Positions 26,693-35,480 of a DNA stretch of 64,000 nt are shown in pieces. The notes beneath the pieces were generated by a model that was given only the letters and a program-made list of their open reading frames with translations, did no database searches and had not been told where the DNA came from. How positions within the stretch are numbered: the first letter of the stretch is position 1; every line of letters starts with the position of its first letter. The translations under genes and the position numbers were made by a program. Origin of the DNA: DAOUCV01 sp034432095 (GTDB lineage Bacteria > Chloroflexota > Dehalococcoidia > Dehalococcoidales > UBA2162); the NCBI GenBank assembly GCA_034432095.1, contig DAOUCV010000026.1, positions 49,395-113,394 on the forward strand. The letters are read 5' to 3'.

Positions 26693-27709
26693 TTAGTCTT
26701 CTTTCACCAGCTTTACTCTAGGCTTGACTGTTTTATTAATGACATTCTTGGGCCACCGTCCGCTGAGCACCCGGGCAACTTCCTGAGCGGGGTTTACCGG
26801 TTGCAGGTCTAAGGCGGCATCTGAGTAGGAAGCGGTGTGGGGCAGAGTCACAACATTGTCCATCTTAAGCAGGGGATTGTCGGGTTCAACGGGCTCCTTT
26901 TCAAAAACATCCAGCCCGGCCCCGGCGAGCCGCTTTTCGCTGAGGGCCTTGATGAGAGCTGCCTCATCGATGACGCTACCCCGGGATGTGTTGATAAGAT
27001 AGGCGGTTGGTTTCATCTGTTTGAATTCCCTCTCTCCAATCAGATGATATGTTTCCGCATTTAAGGGGGTGTGAACTGAGACAAAATCCGATTCCTTTAG
27101 TAGCTCAGGCAGGCTCATCAGGGTTATCCCGTACTCCTCAGCCAGGGGTCTAGCCAGGTAAGGGTCATAGCCTAACGTCCTCATGCCAAAGCATTGCGCT
27201 TTCTTGGCCGTCATTCGCCCAATGGCGCCACAGCCTACCAGCCCCAGAGTTTGCCCATGAATCGGCACCATCGGTGACAGAACTCGTCTGGACTCCATCC
27301 AGCGACCCTGTTTGGTCAGGTCATTTAACAAAGTCAGCTTCTTAGCACAGGCAAGAAGCAGGGCGATGGCGTGGTTGGAGACCTCCTCAACGCACCAGTA
27401 TGAGGCAGGGTTATTGACCACAATGATGCCATTATCAGTGGCAGCATCAACATCAATTCCATCAAAACCAACGGAATAAGTGACGATTACCTTGCATTTG
27501 GGTAACGCCTCGATAACCCGGCGGGTGAGCAGGTGTCCCCCCAGTATGGCATCGGCATCCTTAGCCACGGCAATTAGCTCGTCCTCAGTTCGGCATCTAG
27601 CTTCCACTACTTCAGCGTCAACATTAAACCGAGCCAGCTCCCGGCGCTCTATTTCCATGGAGCCACCTTTCAATTTGGCGAACCCCACAACTTTATATTT
27701 ACTTGCCAT
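26693..27709 (-). CDS. D-isomer-specific 2-hydroxyacid dehydrogenase
   Basis: A 338-residue NAD-dependent dehydrogenase of the D-2-hydroxyacid/CtBP family. The NAD fold has GLVGCGAIGRMTAKKA. Catalytic residues appear in order: Arg in INTSRGSVIDE, Glu in GLDVFEKEP, His in LPHTASYS. Length is typical of hydroxypyruvate/glyoxylate reductases. The substrate is unproven. Neighbours (an Ldh_2 dehydrogenase in the same operon 27 nt upstream, then divergent glycerate kinase and a TPP enzyme) favour hydroxypyruvate, glyoxylate or a similar C2-C3 hydroxyacid. Confidence 0.9.
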   Translation of the reverse strand: MASKYKVVGFAKLKGGSMEIERRELARFNVDAEVVEARCRTEDELIAVAKDADAILGGHLLTRRVIEALPKCKVIVTYSVGFDGIDVDAATDNGIIVVNNPASYWCVEEVSNHAIALLLACAKKLTLLNDLTKQGRWMESRRVLSPMVPIHGQTLGLVGCGAIGRMTAKKAQCFGMRTLGYDPYLARPLAEEYGITLMSLPELLKESDFVSVHTPLNAETYHLIGEREFKQMKPTAYLINTSRGSVIDEAALIKALSEKRLAGAGLDVFEKEPVEPDNPLLKMDNVVTLPHTASYSDAALDLQPVNPAQEVARVLSGRWPKNVINKTVKPRVKLVKED

Positions 27710-27736
27710 CGGCTTTACCCTCCTGTCTGGTTTATC

Positions 27737-28786
27737 TTAAAGGTCGTATTCAATGCCCAATTCCTTGGCTAAATCCCTAAGCGAAGTGATTATGGTAGGA
27801 TGTAGTGGAATACCATCCCTCCGCCTTTGCTTTTCTATTTCATACTCAACCTCGCCAGGCAGGTAGATTCTGTCCACGCCTGCTGCCCTGGGCAAAGCCC
27901 GGTACTCCCTTATCATCTCATCCATTCTTTTCTTGAATTCGTCGGCGGGCATAAAACCATCGATGCGGAGGGCGCCGAAGAAATGACTGCCTGCCATTTG
28001 AGTAGTGGCCAGCGAGCCGGAAAGGATTCTACAAAGGATATCCACCGCGATGGCTAAACCAAAGCCCTTATACGCCCCCGTCTGCGGCGTTCCACCCAGG
28101 GGCAGTAAGGCACTTCCCTCCTGGTAGTACCGGCGCGGGTCGGTTACTGGCTTCCCTTCCTTGTCCACTGCCCAGCCCTCCGGCAGGGTCCTGCCTTCCC
28201 GCATGGCTATCTCTATCTTGCCCGCCGCTACTACCGTTGTCGCCATATCAAGGACGAATGGGGCTTCTTCCTTGGCGGGAGCAGCAATACTTATCACGTT
28301 AATCGTGACCCCCCGACCGACGCTCCCCGGGGCGACCATGCCCTTGCCACCTACTGTCATAGATATCCCAATCATATCGCGGGATAGAGCCATCATGGCG
28401 TAGTTACCACCAGCGCCGAAGTGGGTACTGTTGCGAACGGACACAAAACCGGCGCCCGTTGTCTCCGCCCGGCGCATCGCCTCCATCATTGCCCGGTAGC
28501 CGACGACGAAGCCCAGACCCTGGTCACCGTCCATAATTGCCGTAGCTGGAGCCTGGCTGAAAATCTTCGTCTTGGGCTTCGGATTAGTCCGCCCTTCCCT
28601 TATGCCCCTGATGTACATTGAGGCTAGATGGGCAACGCCGTGGGAGTCTATGCCCCTGAGGTCTGTAGTTACCAGTATACTGGCTGTTATCCGTGCATCC
28701 TCTTCCGGGACGCCCACCTTCTGTAGCGCCCTGATGGTAAAATTGGTCAGCTTTTCGGCATCAACGGTACCGCTTCTTGCCACCAT
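27737..28786 (-). CDS. Malate/L-lactate dehydrogenase family (Ldh_2) oxidoreductase
   Basis: A 349-residue member of the YlbC/YbiC-type NAD(P) dehydrogenase family (malate, sulfolactate, ureidoglycolate or 2,3-diketogulonate as known substrates). Features are DLRGIDSHGVAHLA with the catalytic His, VSVRNSTHFGAGGNYA, and PFVLDMATTVVAAGKIE. The C-terminal YKGFGLAIAVDIL segment is also present. The ATG at 28786 is preferred over a TTG at 28816 because AAAGGGAAAG lies 4-5 nt upstream. It is transcribed ahead of the D-2-hydroxyacid dehydrogenase and divergently from glycerate kinase. Confidence 0.9.
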   Translation of the reverse strand: MVARSGTVDAEKLTNFTIRALQKVGVPEEDARITASILVTTDLRGIDSHGVAHLASMYIRGIREGRTNPKPKTKIFSQAPATAIMDGDQGLGFVVGYRAMMEAMRRAETTGAGFVSVRNSTHFGAGGNYAMMALSRDMIGISMTVGGKGMVAPGSVGRGVTINVISIAAPAKEEAPFVLDMATTVVAAGKIEIAMREGRTLPEGWAVDKEGKPVTDPRRYYQEGSALLPLGGTPQTGAYKGFGLAIAVDILCRILSGSLATTQMAGSHFFGALRIDGFMPADEFKKRMDEMIREYRALPRAAGVDRIYLPGEVEYEIEKQRRRDGIPLHPTIITSLRDLAKELGIEYDL

Positions 28787-28902
28787 TAACTTTCCCTTTC
28801 TATCCCAATGTTTCAAGTAATAGATTATGTCTTCTCCCCAAACACTCTGTCAAATGTCTGTCGTGTATGATTGTGATAAAATGTTCGCAAACTCAGGAGA
28901 AA

Positions 28903-30252
28903 ATGATTATTAAAAATAAGCATGAGCTTTCTACCACCGAATTAAGAAGGCAAGCTCTGGATATTATTGAAGCCGGTATTGCCCGGGTGCTCCCTCCAGC
29001 GGTTATGAAATCCGCCATCAGCTATGACCCGGCGGGGAAAACCCTGACCGTAAATGATGATACTTATGATATCTCCAGGGGCAGGCTCTTTGTTATCGGA
29101 GGGGGGAAAGCATCAGCCCTTATGGCAGAGACCCTGGAAAGCATCCTGACGCCCGAGAATATATCAGCCGGTGTTGTCACGTGTAATTCTAGGAGCAGCG
29201 GTTACCGGACAAGCAAAATAAGAATAGTAGAGGCCGGTCACCCGGTGCCAGACCAGAGAGGACTTAACGGCGTAAAACAGATGCTGGCTCTCAAAGACCG
29301 CTACTGGATAAATGAAGATGATTTGGTGATATGTCTAATTTCAGGTGGAGGTTCCGCCCTGATGCCCTGTCCGGCTGACGGAATAACCCTAAAAGACAAG
29401 CAGAGATTAACCGAACTATTGTTAGGCTGTGGCGCTCCGATAGATGAAATCAATTCAGTAAGAAAACACCTCTCTAAGACGAAGGGCGGAAGGTTAGGTA
29501 GTTTCTATTCACCAGCGACTGTTGTCTCTCTGATACTATCTGATGTAATTGGCAACGACCTAGGTGTCATTGCCTCCGGTCCAACATGCCCGGATTCTTC
29601 CACTTTTTCCGATGCCTATAATGTGTTAGCAAAATACGACTTATTATCGAGGGTGCCCGAAAGAGTCATCACCCTCTTAAAGAGGGGTTGCCGGGGCGAG
29701 GTAGAAGAGACTCCCAAAACTCTGGATAACTGCCGTAACTACATCATTGGCGATAACAGACTGGCTCTAGAAGCCATGGCAGAAAAGGCGAAGGAAAAGG
29801 GGCTCGCTCCTTGTATCGTTACTGCCGAGCAGAAAGGCGACACCGCTACGATAGCCCGGCTCAGAGCCGGGGAGATATTGGGCGCAAGATATACCGGCTA
29901 TGACATAGTCCTTATCGGCGGTGAGACCACACCAAAATTGCCCGATAAAGCGGGCAAGGGAGGTCGGAATCAACACTACGCCGCCGTATCTATGGTGGCG
30001 ATGAAAGAATATAATGGGGAATGGGCTTTAGCCAGTGTTGGCACAGACGGCTCGGATTTCCTGCCCGACGTGGCTGGCGCCATTGTCGATAATAACTCCC
30101 TGGATACTGCAAAAAGCAAAGGAATAGATGTGAAATCATACCTTGACCGGTACGACAGCCACACACTACTAAGGGAAATTGGCACATCTCTCATCGTAAC
30201 CGGCAACACCGGCACCAATGTTGGCGATGTTATCGTGTATGTCTTAAAATGA
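28903..30252 (+). CDS. Glycerate 2-kinase (DUF4147/MOFRL type)
   Basis: A 449-residue glycerate kinase that makes 2-phosphoglycerate. The N-terminal DUF4147 domain has VIGGGKASALMAE, VEAGHPVPDQ, CLISGGGSALMPCP and SLILSDVIGNDLGVIASGPT. The C-terminal MOFRL domain has LIGGETT and the ASVGTDGSDFLPDVAGAI motif. The ATG at 28903, with AGGAG 4 nt upstream, is chosen over an earlier in-frame ATG. It stands divergent from the Ldh_2/2-hydroxyacid dehydrogenase pair, which could supply glycerate. Confidence 0.92.
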   Translation: MIIKNKHELSTTELRRQALDIIEAGIARVLPPAVMKSAISYDPAGKTLTVNDDTYDISRGRLFVIGGGKASALMAETLESILTPENISAGVVTCNSRSSGYRTSKIRIVEAGHPVPDQRGLNGVKQMLALKDRYWINEDDLVICLISGGGSALMPCPADGITLKDKQRLTELLLGCGAPIDEINSVRKHLSKTKGGRLGSFYSPATVVSLILSDVIGNDLGVIASGPTCPDSSTFSDAYNVLAKYDLLSRVPERVITLLKRGCRGEVEETPKTLDNCRNYIIGDNRLALEAMAEKAKEKGLAPCIVTAEQKGDTATIARLRAGEILGARYTGYDIVLIGGETTPKLPDKAGKGGRNQHYAAVSMVAMKEYNGEWALASVGTDGSDFLPDVAGAIVDNNSLDTAKSKGIDVKSYLDRYDSHTLLREIGTSLIVTGNTGTNVGDVIVYVLK

Positions 30253-30269
30253 GTCAGCTCGACATAGAA

Positions 30270-30515
30270 ATTTATCAACCTCACCCCCCTAGCCCCCTCT
30301 CCTTAAAAGGAGAGGGGGAGTTAAATTAAAAGAGGGGCGTTAGCCCCTCTTAGACTCCCCCTCCAGTTCGAATCCAGCTTGCTCTAGCTAAATACCTGAA
30401 AAGTGGGCAACGGGTGTTTAGAGGGGGGCGCTAAAGCGCCCCCCTCTTTTAAAAACTTCCCCCTTCCCCTTAAAAAGGGGAGGGGGATAAAGGGGGATGG
30501 GGTTAATAAAAACCA
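30270..30515. repeat. Dispersed palindromic repeat, copy B (glycerate kinase-TPP enzyme gap)
   Basis: This occupies nearly the whole 288-nt gap. It starts TTTATCAACCTCACCCCC and ends in the inverse, GGGGTTAATAAAAACC. Modules in order: CCCTCTCCTTAAAAGGAGAGGG palindrome, AGAGGGGC-GTTA-GCCCCTCT hairpin (about 30330-30352), a non-repeated middle, GGGGGGCGCTAAAGCGCCCCCC hairpin (about 30423-30446), and CCCTTCCCCTTAAAAAGGGGAGGG. No gene is seen. Confidence 0.8.
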
Positions 30516-30540
30516 TAAGTCCGGTAAGAGAGTTATGAAC

Positions 30541-32178
30541 CTACTGATATAATGAACAGGCAAGCTCCTCCCGGGTGATAATTTCAATGAGGGCTGCCCG
30601 CCCTGAGTCCACGGCTTTCTTTGCCCTTTTTATTGCGGGAATAATATCACCCGGCTGTTCTACCTTTTCCGCATAGCCCCCCAGTCCTTCAGCGACTTTA
30701 GCATAATCTCCCGATTGCCGATTGAGATTATAGCGCTCGGAAGCTACCGGATGAAACCTCGTATATCCCGAAAGTACCGAATTATTTACCACGATGACCA
30801 GGATGGGGATCTTCTCCCTCACTGCCGTCTCGAAGTCCATACCCACCATACCAAAGGCGGCGTTACCCATAAAAGCAACGGCGGTCTTATCCGGTCTGGC
30901 TAGCTTTGCCCCCATGGCAAAGCCCAGGGAACCACCCAGCGTGGTCGTCTTTCCCCAACCGATATAGCCCCCCGGTATAAGACACTCCCAGAAAGGAACG
31001 AGGTGGTCTCGCGGATAGCCGGAGTCGTGGGTGATGATTGTTTCCCTCCTGTCTAACACCTGCATCATGTCCCAGATGACCCGGTAGGGATTAATGGGGA
31101 CCTCATCGGAGGTAAGCTTCGGCATCCACTCTTTCAGCCACTCATCCTTGACCGCCTTAATCTCTTTAGCAACAGCTTTTTCCCCTTTTCTACCTTCAGG
31201 ACCAATCTGTGCTTTAACTTCCTCGATGAGCTGTCGCAGCACTAGCTTGGCATCCCCAATGATGGCGTGCTCCAGGGAATAGTCTTTGTTTATGTCCCGT
31301 TCATCTATGGTAGACTGTATGACACGCTTGTCATCGGGGATAGGAGTGGTAAAACCCTCTTTGGTACAGCTGGAGCCGATGGCAAACACCAGGTCGGCTT
31401 TCTTTAGAAAGTGCATCACCATTTTGGGTCGTGTCCGTCCGCCGGTCCCGAGGGATAGAGGATGATTCTCCGGGAAGGCGCTCTTCCCGCACATCGTGGT
31501 GAACACCGGGATCTGTAGTAACTCGGCAAGCTCGCGCAGTTCATCCCAGGCACCGGCAAAGAGGGTTCCCTGACCCGAGCGGATGATTGGATTCTTGGCG
31601 GCAATCAGGGCTTTAGCTACTGCCCTTACATCGGCAGGGTCTCCCTCAGCCTTGACGCCTTTTACCGGTCTATACTGGAACCTAGCATCATCAAACTCCT
31701 CCATGGCTACATCCCCTGGTACCTCGAGCAATACCGGACCTGGGCGCCCCGTTCGGAGGTAAGTAAAGGCGCGTCTCATCATCTCAGGCACCTGGTCAGC
31801 GAAGTAGATCATATCTGTCCACTTGGTGATTTCCCGGTAGTTTTTCACCGCAATGAAATGCGGCGGTACTAACCGGCGGCGTGGCTGTCCACCGGGCAGG
31901 ACTAGAATCGGCACCGATTCGCTAAAAGCCTGCGCTACACCCGAGAAAGCGTTTTCAATTCCAGGTCCGGACTGCATGGCGCAGACACCGATACGCTGAC
32001 CGAACGAAGCCCGGGTGAAACCATCGGCTATGCCCACCCCCACCCGTTCATTCCTCGCCATTATCGGTCTGATGCCTTCCTCGGCACCGGCTTCGATTAC
32101 GGGGTTCTGGGGGAAACCGCTGATAAAGTCAACCCCTTCCATCTTCAGAATCTTCGCTATGGCAGTTCTACCTTGCAT
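30541..32178 (-). CDS. Thiamine pyrophosphate-dependent enzyme, acetolactate synthase-like
   Basis: A 545-residue enzyme with the three-domain POX/ALS fold. The N-terminal PYR domain has the TPP-activating Glu in ARNERVGVGIADG and the AMQSGPGIEN loop. The middle domain is the FAD/nucleotide-like fold. The C-terminal PP domain has GNAAFGMVGMDFETA and VVNNSVLSG for Mg-TPP. It lacks enough signature to choose between acetolactate synthase, glyoxylate carboligase, oxalyl-CoA or benzoylformate-type decarboxylase. The nearby glycerate kinase and hydroxyacid dehydrogenases make a glyoxylate carboligase-like role plausible but unproven. Confidence 0.85.
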   Translation of the reverse strand: MQGRTAIAKILKMEGVDFISGFPQNPVIEAGAEEGIRPIMARNERVGVGIADGFTRASFGQRIGVCAMQSGPGIENAFSGVAQAFSESVPILVLPGGQPRRRLVPPHFIAVKNYREITKWTDMIYFADQVPEMMRRAFTYLRTGRPGPVLLEVPGDVAMEEFDDARFQYRPVKGVKAEGDPADVRAVAKALIAAKNPIIRSGQGTLFAGAWDELRELAELLQIPVFTTMCGKSAFPENHPLSLGTGGRTRPKMVMHFLKKADLVFAIGSSCTKEGFTTPIPDDKRVIQSTIDERDINKDYSLEHAIIGDAKLVLRQLIEEVKAQIGPEGRKGEKAVAKEIKAVKDEWLKEWMPKLTSDEVPINPYRVIWDMMQVLDRRETIITHDSGYPRDHLVPFWECLIPGGYIGWGKTTTLGGSLGFAMGAKLARPDKTAVAFMGNAAFGMVGMDFETAVREKIPILVIVVNNSVLSGYTRFHPVASERYNLNRQSGDYAKVAEGLGGYAEKVEQPGDIIPAIKRAKKAVDSGRAALIEIITREELACSLYQ

Positions 32179-32317
32179 CCTGACGCTTCTCCTTTCTTTT
32201 CTACCGTAATAGAGATTTACAGACTATAGTAAGCGTCTCAAAGCATACCGCAGTAAACCGGTCCTGTCAATTATGGGTTATTTAATCAATATGCTATAGT
32301 TTATATAGAGGTGACGG

Positions 32318-33088
32318 ATGGATAAAATTGACGCTGTTTCGGATATTATTGTGCAATCGAAAAGGATTGTCGTCTTTACCGGTGCGGGCATCAGTACCGA
32401 ATCAGGCATCCCTGATTTTCGCAGTCCCGGGGGTATCTGGGAGAGATATGACCCGAATGAGCTTACCTATCAGAAATTCCTGACAAGCCAGGCAAGCCGG
32501 GAGAAATACTGGGAGCGACAGCGGTTGCTCTGGCCGGTAATCGCTGCCGCCAAACCTAACGCCGGACATCTTGCCATCGCCGAGCTTTATAAAATGGGTA
32601 AGCTGGACTGTGTCATCACTCAGGACGGCGATAGTTTGCATCAGAAATCTGGGGTTCCTGAGGAAATGGTCATCGAACTACACGGCACCTGGACAAGGGC
32701 TGTCTGCCTTGGCTGTGGCAGGAAATATCCCAGTGAAGAAGTCCAGGTCAGGCTTGAGGCAGGAGAGAAGGTACCTACCTGTAAGGAGTGCGGCGGCATT
32801 ATGAAGCCAGACGTTATTCAGTTTGGTCAGCCAATGCCGGAGAAAGAAACCCATGAAGCCCAAAGGAGAGCCGCCAGTTGTGATTTACTGCTAGCGTGTG
32901 GTTCGTCACTGGTAGTCTATCCGGCAGCCCAGATGCCGCTAATCGCCAAAGAAAATGGAGCCAAACTGGTTATCATTAACCTTACGCCAACGCCTCACGA
33001 CCAGTATGCCGATGTGGTTATTAATGAAAAGATAGGGGCGGTTTTGCCCCGAATAATTGAGCAGGTCAAGGCAAAAAGTAAGAAGTAA
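32318..33088 (+). CDS. cobB: Sir2-family NAD-dependent protein deacylase
   Basis: A 256-residue sirtuin. The NAD-binding GAGISTESGIPDFRS motif is at residues about 22-36. The catalytic His is in ELHGTW. The Zn ribbon has CLGCGRKYP and CKECGG. The later GSSLVVYPAA and VIINLTPTPHD segments complete the Rossmann fold. The usual TQNIDxLH motif reads TQDGDSLH, replacing the conserved Asn and the hydrophobic residue after it. This could lower activity or alter specificity. Normal length. Convergent with lspA. Confidence 0.9.
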   Translation: MDKIDAVSDIIVQSKRIVVFTGAGISTESGIPDFRSPGGIWERYDPNELTYQKFLTSQASREKYWERQRLLWPVIAAAKPNAGHLAIAELYKMGKLDCVITQDGDSLHQKSGVPEEMVIELHGTWTRAVCLGCGRKYPSEEVQVRLEAGEKVPTCKECGGIMKPDVIQFGQPMPEKETHEAQRRAASCDLLLACGSSLVVYPAAQMPLIAKENGAKLVIINLTPTPHDQYADVVINEKIGAVLPRIIEQVKAKSKK

Positions 33089-33090
33089 CG

Positions 33091-33600
33091 CTAGGATGAC
33101 GGTGGAAAAGGTTTTTTCGCTCTGGTTGAGCAGAAGAGGGAGCAAGCAAGCAAAATAACGCCGACCGTTAAGGCAGAATCGGCAACGTTAAAGGCTGGCC
33201 AGATACCGATACTGATAAAATCAGTAACATAGCCAAAGCGAAGCCGGTCGATTAAATTACCGACGGTGCCACCAAGAATCAGGCCAAGGGCCAGTTTAGC
33301 TAGCTTGGTATCTAAGAGGGGAAAGCGACGAGGAACAAGGAAAACAAAAAGCAGAACAAGGACAATACCGATAAAGTCCACTATACTCAGGAAAAAGGAA
33401 TGTCCCTGAAGTAAGCCGAAGGCAGCTCCAGTATTTTGAATATGGGTGATACGGAAAAATCCTGCCTCAAAAATAGGCTGCCCGTCAGTATAGAGCCTTA
33501 TCCATCTCTTGCTGAGCTGGTCAACCGCTACCACCAACAAGGCAGTCAGGGAAAAGACTGCGTACCACCAATTAGCCTGGCGTGAATCTGCCCTTCGCAT
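33091..33600 (-). CDS. lspA: Lipoprotein signal peptidase (signal peptidase II)
   Basis: A 169-residue membrane aspartyl protease that removes lipoprotein signal peptides. About four membrane segments are visible. The family boxes are NTGAAFGLLQG, GGTVGNLIDRLRFGYVTDF with the first catalytic Asp, and AFNVADSALTVG with the second. Substrates in this window include the family 5 solute-binding lipoprotein. The 5' end overlaps the DksA-type gene by 29 nt, so the two are co-transcribed. Confidence 0.96.
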   Translation of the reverse strand: MRRADSRQANWWYAVFSLTALLVVAVDQLSKRWIRLYTDGQPIFEAGFFRITHIQNTGAAFGLLQGHSFFLSIVDFIGIVLVLLFVFLVPRRFPLLDTKLAKLALGLILGGTVGNLIDRLRFGYVTDFISIGIWPAFNVADSALTVGVILLACSLFCSTRAKKPFPPSS

Positions 33601-33943
33601 TCCTTGCCTTACACGTGACGCATAAGCTTGCCTGAGGAAGCGCCTCCAATCGGTTCTGCCCTATCGGTTGACCACAACTATCGCACAGGCCATAGGTTCC
33701 TTCGTCAAATTTGCGTAAAGCATGCTCTATCTCGGCCAGATGACTTTTCACCTGCTTCTCTAGGGCTAGCCGCTTCTCCAGTTCAAGGCTCTCGGTAGCT
33801 TCCTCCTCCCTTTTGCCAAACGGACTGCCCTCACGCCTCACCTCTGTAGGACGGGCACTAGCTTCTAATTGCGTTAATTCCTCAAGTAAGCGCTTTTTCT
33901 CACTCTCTAAACGAGAGCGAAGTTGTTCAAAGGTGGTAGCCAC
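33572..33943 (-). CDS. TraR/DksA family zinc-finger protein
   Basis: A 123-residue protein with an N-terminal coiled-coil region (residues about 1-80). The C4 zinc finger has CDSCG at the first pair and CVTCK at the second, separated by the usual PIGQNRLEALPQASL-type loop. DksA/TraR proteins bind the RNA polymerase secondary channel. Many short forms like this one are uncharacterised. It is first of two genes with lspA. Confidence 0.9.
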   Translation of the reverse strand: MATTFEQLRSRLESEKKRLLEELTQLEASARPTEVRREGSPFGKREEEATESLELEKRLALEKQVKSHLAEIEHALRKFDEGTYGLCDSCGQPIGQNRLEALPQASLCVTCKARNAKGRFTPG

Positions 33944-34059
33944 TTCTTCTTCCTCCCGCTCACCTGCCAGCTTAAGTGGGCGTCGTTTCCGTTTTAGATA
34001 TTGACAGGTAAGCTATTATACTTAAATTGTTAAATAGAGAACAATAAATGAACGGGTGA

Positions 34060-34827
34060 TTAGTCCAGCATCACGCGAAGTTGGCGAATGGTACTGACTG
34101 ATTGCCCACGCCAGTGATTGTTGGCGAAGACGAAGGTCTTTTCCGCCACACTGTCCAGCTTCCGAATTCTGGGCAGCCACTCGCTAAGTTCTTGAGGTGT
34201 GTAGCTATAATCGTACCGCTCATAAGCGTGCTCGTGTTGCCACCACTTTTCACTATTACGCCCATGAAAGCGGACATAACCTATCTCACCCGTTACCTCA
34301 GCCAGGGGTGGTAAAAGATTGGGCAGTTGCGGCTCATCAACACAGCAGAAGCCTAAGTTCAGGTGCCGAAGCCAGTCAAATACTTCATCCCTCAGCCACT
34401 GAGCATTACGGAATTCAACAACCACCGGTAACTTGCCGAGCCGTTCCCTGAATATTTTGAGGTATTCCCAGTTGGTTCGATTCGGCCGGAAACTATACGG
34501 GAACTGAGCCAGGATACAGCCCAGCTTGCCCGCCGAGATGACAGGCTCTAACATCTGGCAGAAAGCCTCAAAAATGGCTTCGTTATTTTCCCGTTGGTGA
34601 GTCATTTCTTGATGCGCCTTAATAGAAAACAGGAAATTTTCATTTGTTTTTTTGACCATGGCCTTCATACTGGACAATTGGAGGAAAGAATAATAGGTTG
34701 AATTTACCTCACAGGTATTAAATTCACGCGCGTAATAGGCAAGCCACTCCCGCTTGGGCATACCTATCGGGTAGAAGTTCCCCACCCAATCATCATAGCT
34801 AAAGCCGGAAGTACCTAAGTATATCAT
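34060..34827 (-). CDS. DUF72 domain protein (YecE-like)
   Basis: A 255-residue TIM-barrel-like protein of the DUF72 family. Typical segments are MIYLGTSGFSYDDWVGNFYP at the N-terminus, then FNTCEVNSTYYSF, FLFSIKAHQEMTH, VVEFRNAQWL, YVRFHGRN and the C-terminal KTFVFANNHWRGQS. Biochemical function is unknown across the family. It has no operon partner; repeat copy F lies upstream. Confidence 0.9.
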   Translation of the reverse strand: MIYLGTSGFSYDDWVGNFYPIGMPKREWLAYYAREFNTCEVNSTYYSFLQLSSMKAMVKKTNENFLFSIKAHQEMTHQRENNEAIFEAFCQMLEPVISAGKLGCILAQFPYSFRPNRTNWEYLKIFRERLGKLPVVVEFRNAQWLRDEVFDWLRHLNLGFCCVDEPQLPNLLPPLAEVTGEIGYVRFHGRNSEKWWQHEHAYERYDYSYTPQELSEWLPRIRKLDSVAEKTFVFANNHWRGQSVSTIRQLRVMLD

Positions 34828-34862
34828 ATTCCCTCTATATATTCAATGTAGCCTATCTATGC

Positions 34863-34950
34863 TATTTTATCAACTTTATTCACTCTCCTTAAGAGGGAGA
34901 CGGGGATGAATATTATGAGAGGGGCTCCGTCTCTCTGCCCTTCTCTGTCT
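34863..34950. repeat. Dispersed palindromic repeat, copy F (degenerate)
   Basis: The left end, TTTATCAACTTTATTCAC, resembles the family terminus TTTATCAACCTCACCC. It is followed by a CTCTCCTTAAGAGGGAG palindrome and a GAGAGGGGC-TCCG-TCTCTC module. The right terminus is not recognisable. It lies between the DUF72 gene and the MTH1187-type gene. Confidence 0.55.
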
Positions 34951-35017
34951 GGTATAGTCAAAACCCTCTTTTTGGGCTATGATAAGGAAAATAAATTATA
35001 GAGCAGGGGTGAAGAAT

Positions 35018-35365
35018 ATGAGAGAGTCAGTTATCGCCGATATAAGGGTCCTACCTTTTGGCACGGAGACCGCCAGCTTGAGCCACTATGTTGCCGCCTG
35101 TGTTAACGTGCTGAAACAGGCTCCGGATATAAAATACCAGATAACACCTATGGCAACGATGGTTGAAGGTCCCCTGGAGAGGATACTGGAGCTAGTGCAG
35201 GAAATGCACGAATTACCCTTCACCATGGGAGTTAAGCGAGTGGTTACCAGCATCAGCATTGATGACCGACGCGATAAACAAATTACCATGGAGAGCAAGG
35301 TTAAGGCGGTAGAAGACAAACTCCGAGCCCAGCCGCATAGAGAGTTGGCAGGACTCGTTCACTAG
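35018..35365 (+). CDS. MTH1187 family thiamine-binding protein (DUF77/YqgV-like)
   Basis: A 115-residue small ferredoxin-fold protein. Features are ADIRVLPFGTETASLSHYVA at the N-terminus, YQITPMATMVEGPLERILE in the middle, and RVVTSISIDDRRDK near the end. Family members bind thiamine-like ligands or act as small regulatory tetramers. The physiological role is usually unclear. The ATG at 35018 has AGGGGTGAAG upstream and is preferred over the earlier in-frame start at 34979. Confidence 0.85.
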   Translation: MRESVIADIRVLPFGTETASLSHYVAACVNVLKQAPDIKYQITPMATMVEGPLERILELVQEMHELPFTMGVKRVVTSISIDDRRDKQITMESKVKAVEDKLRAQPHRELAGLVH

Positions 35366-35480
35366 CCACATATCTAAGACAGTAGAGACAAGGGTTTGTT
35401 ATCGGGCTTCCCCGCCACTTGACAGTAATGAATGGTTTAAGTAAGATGTAGATGAAAAAATTTTTCATTTAGAGCTTGAA

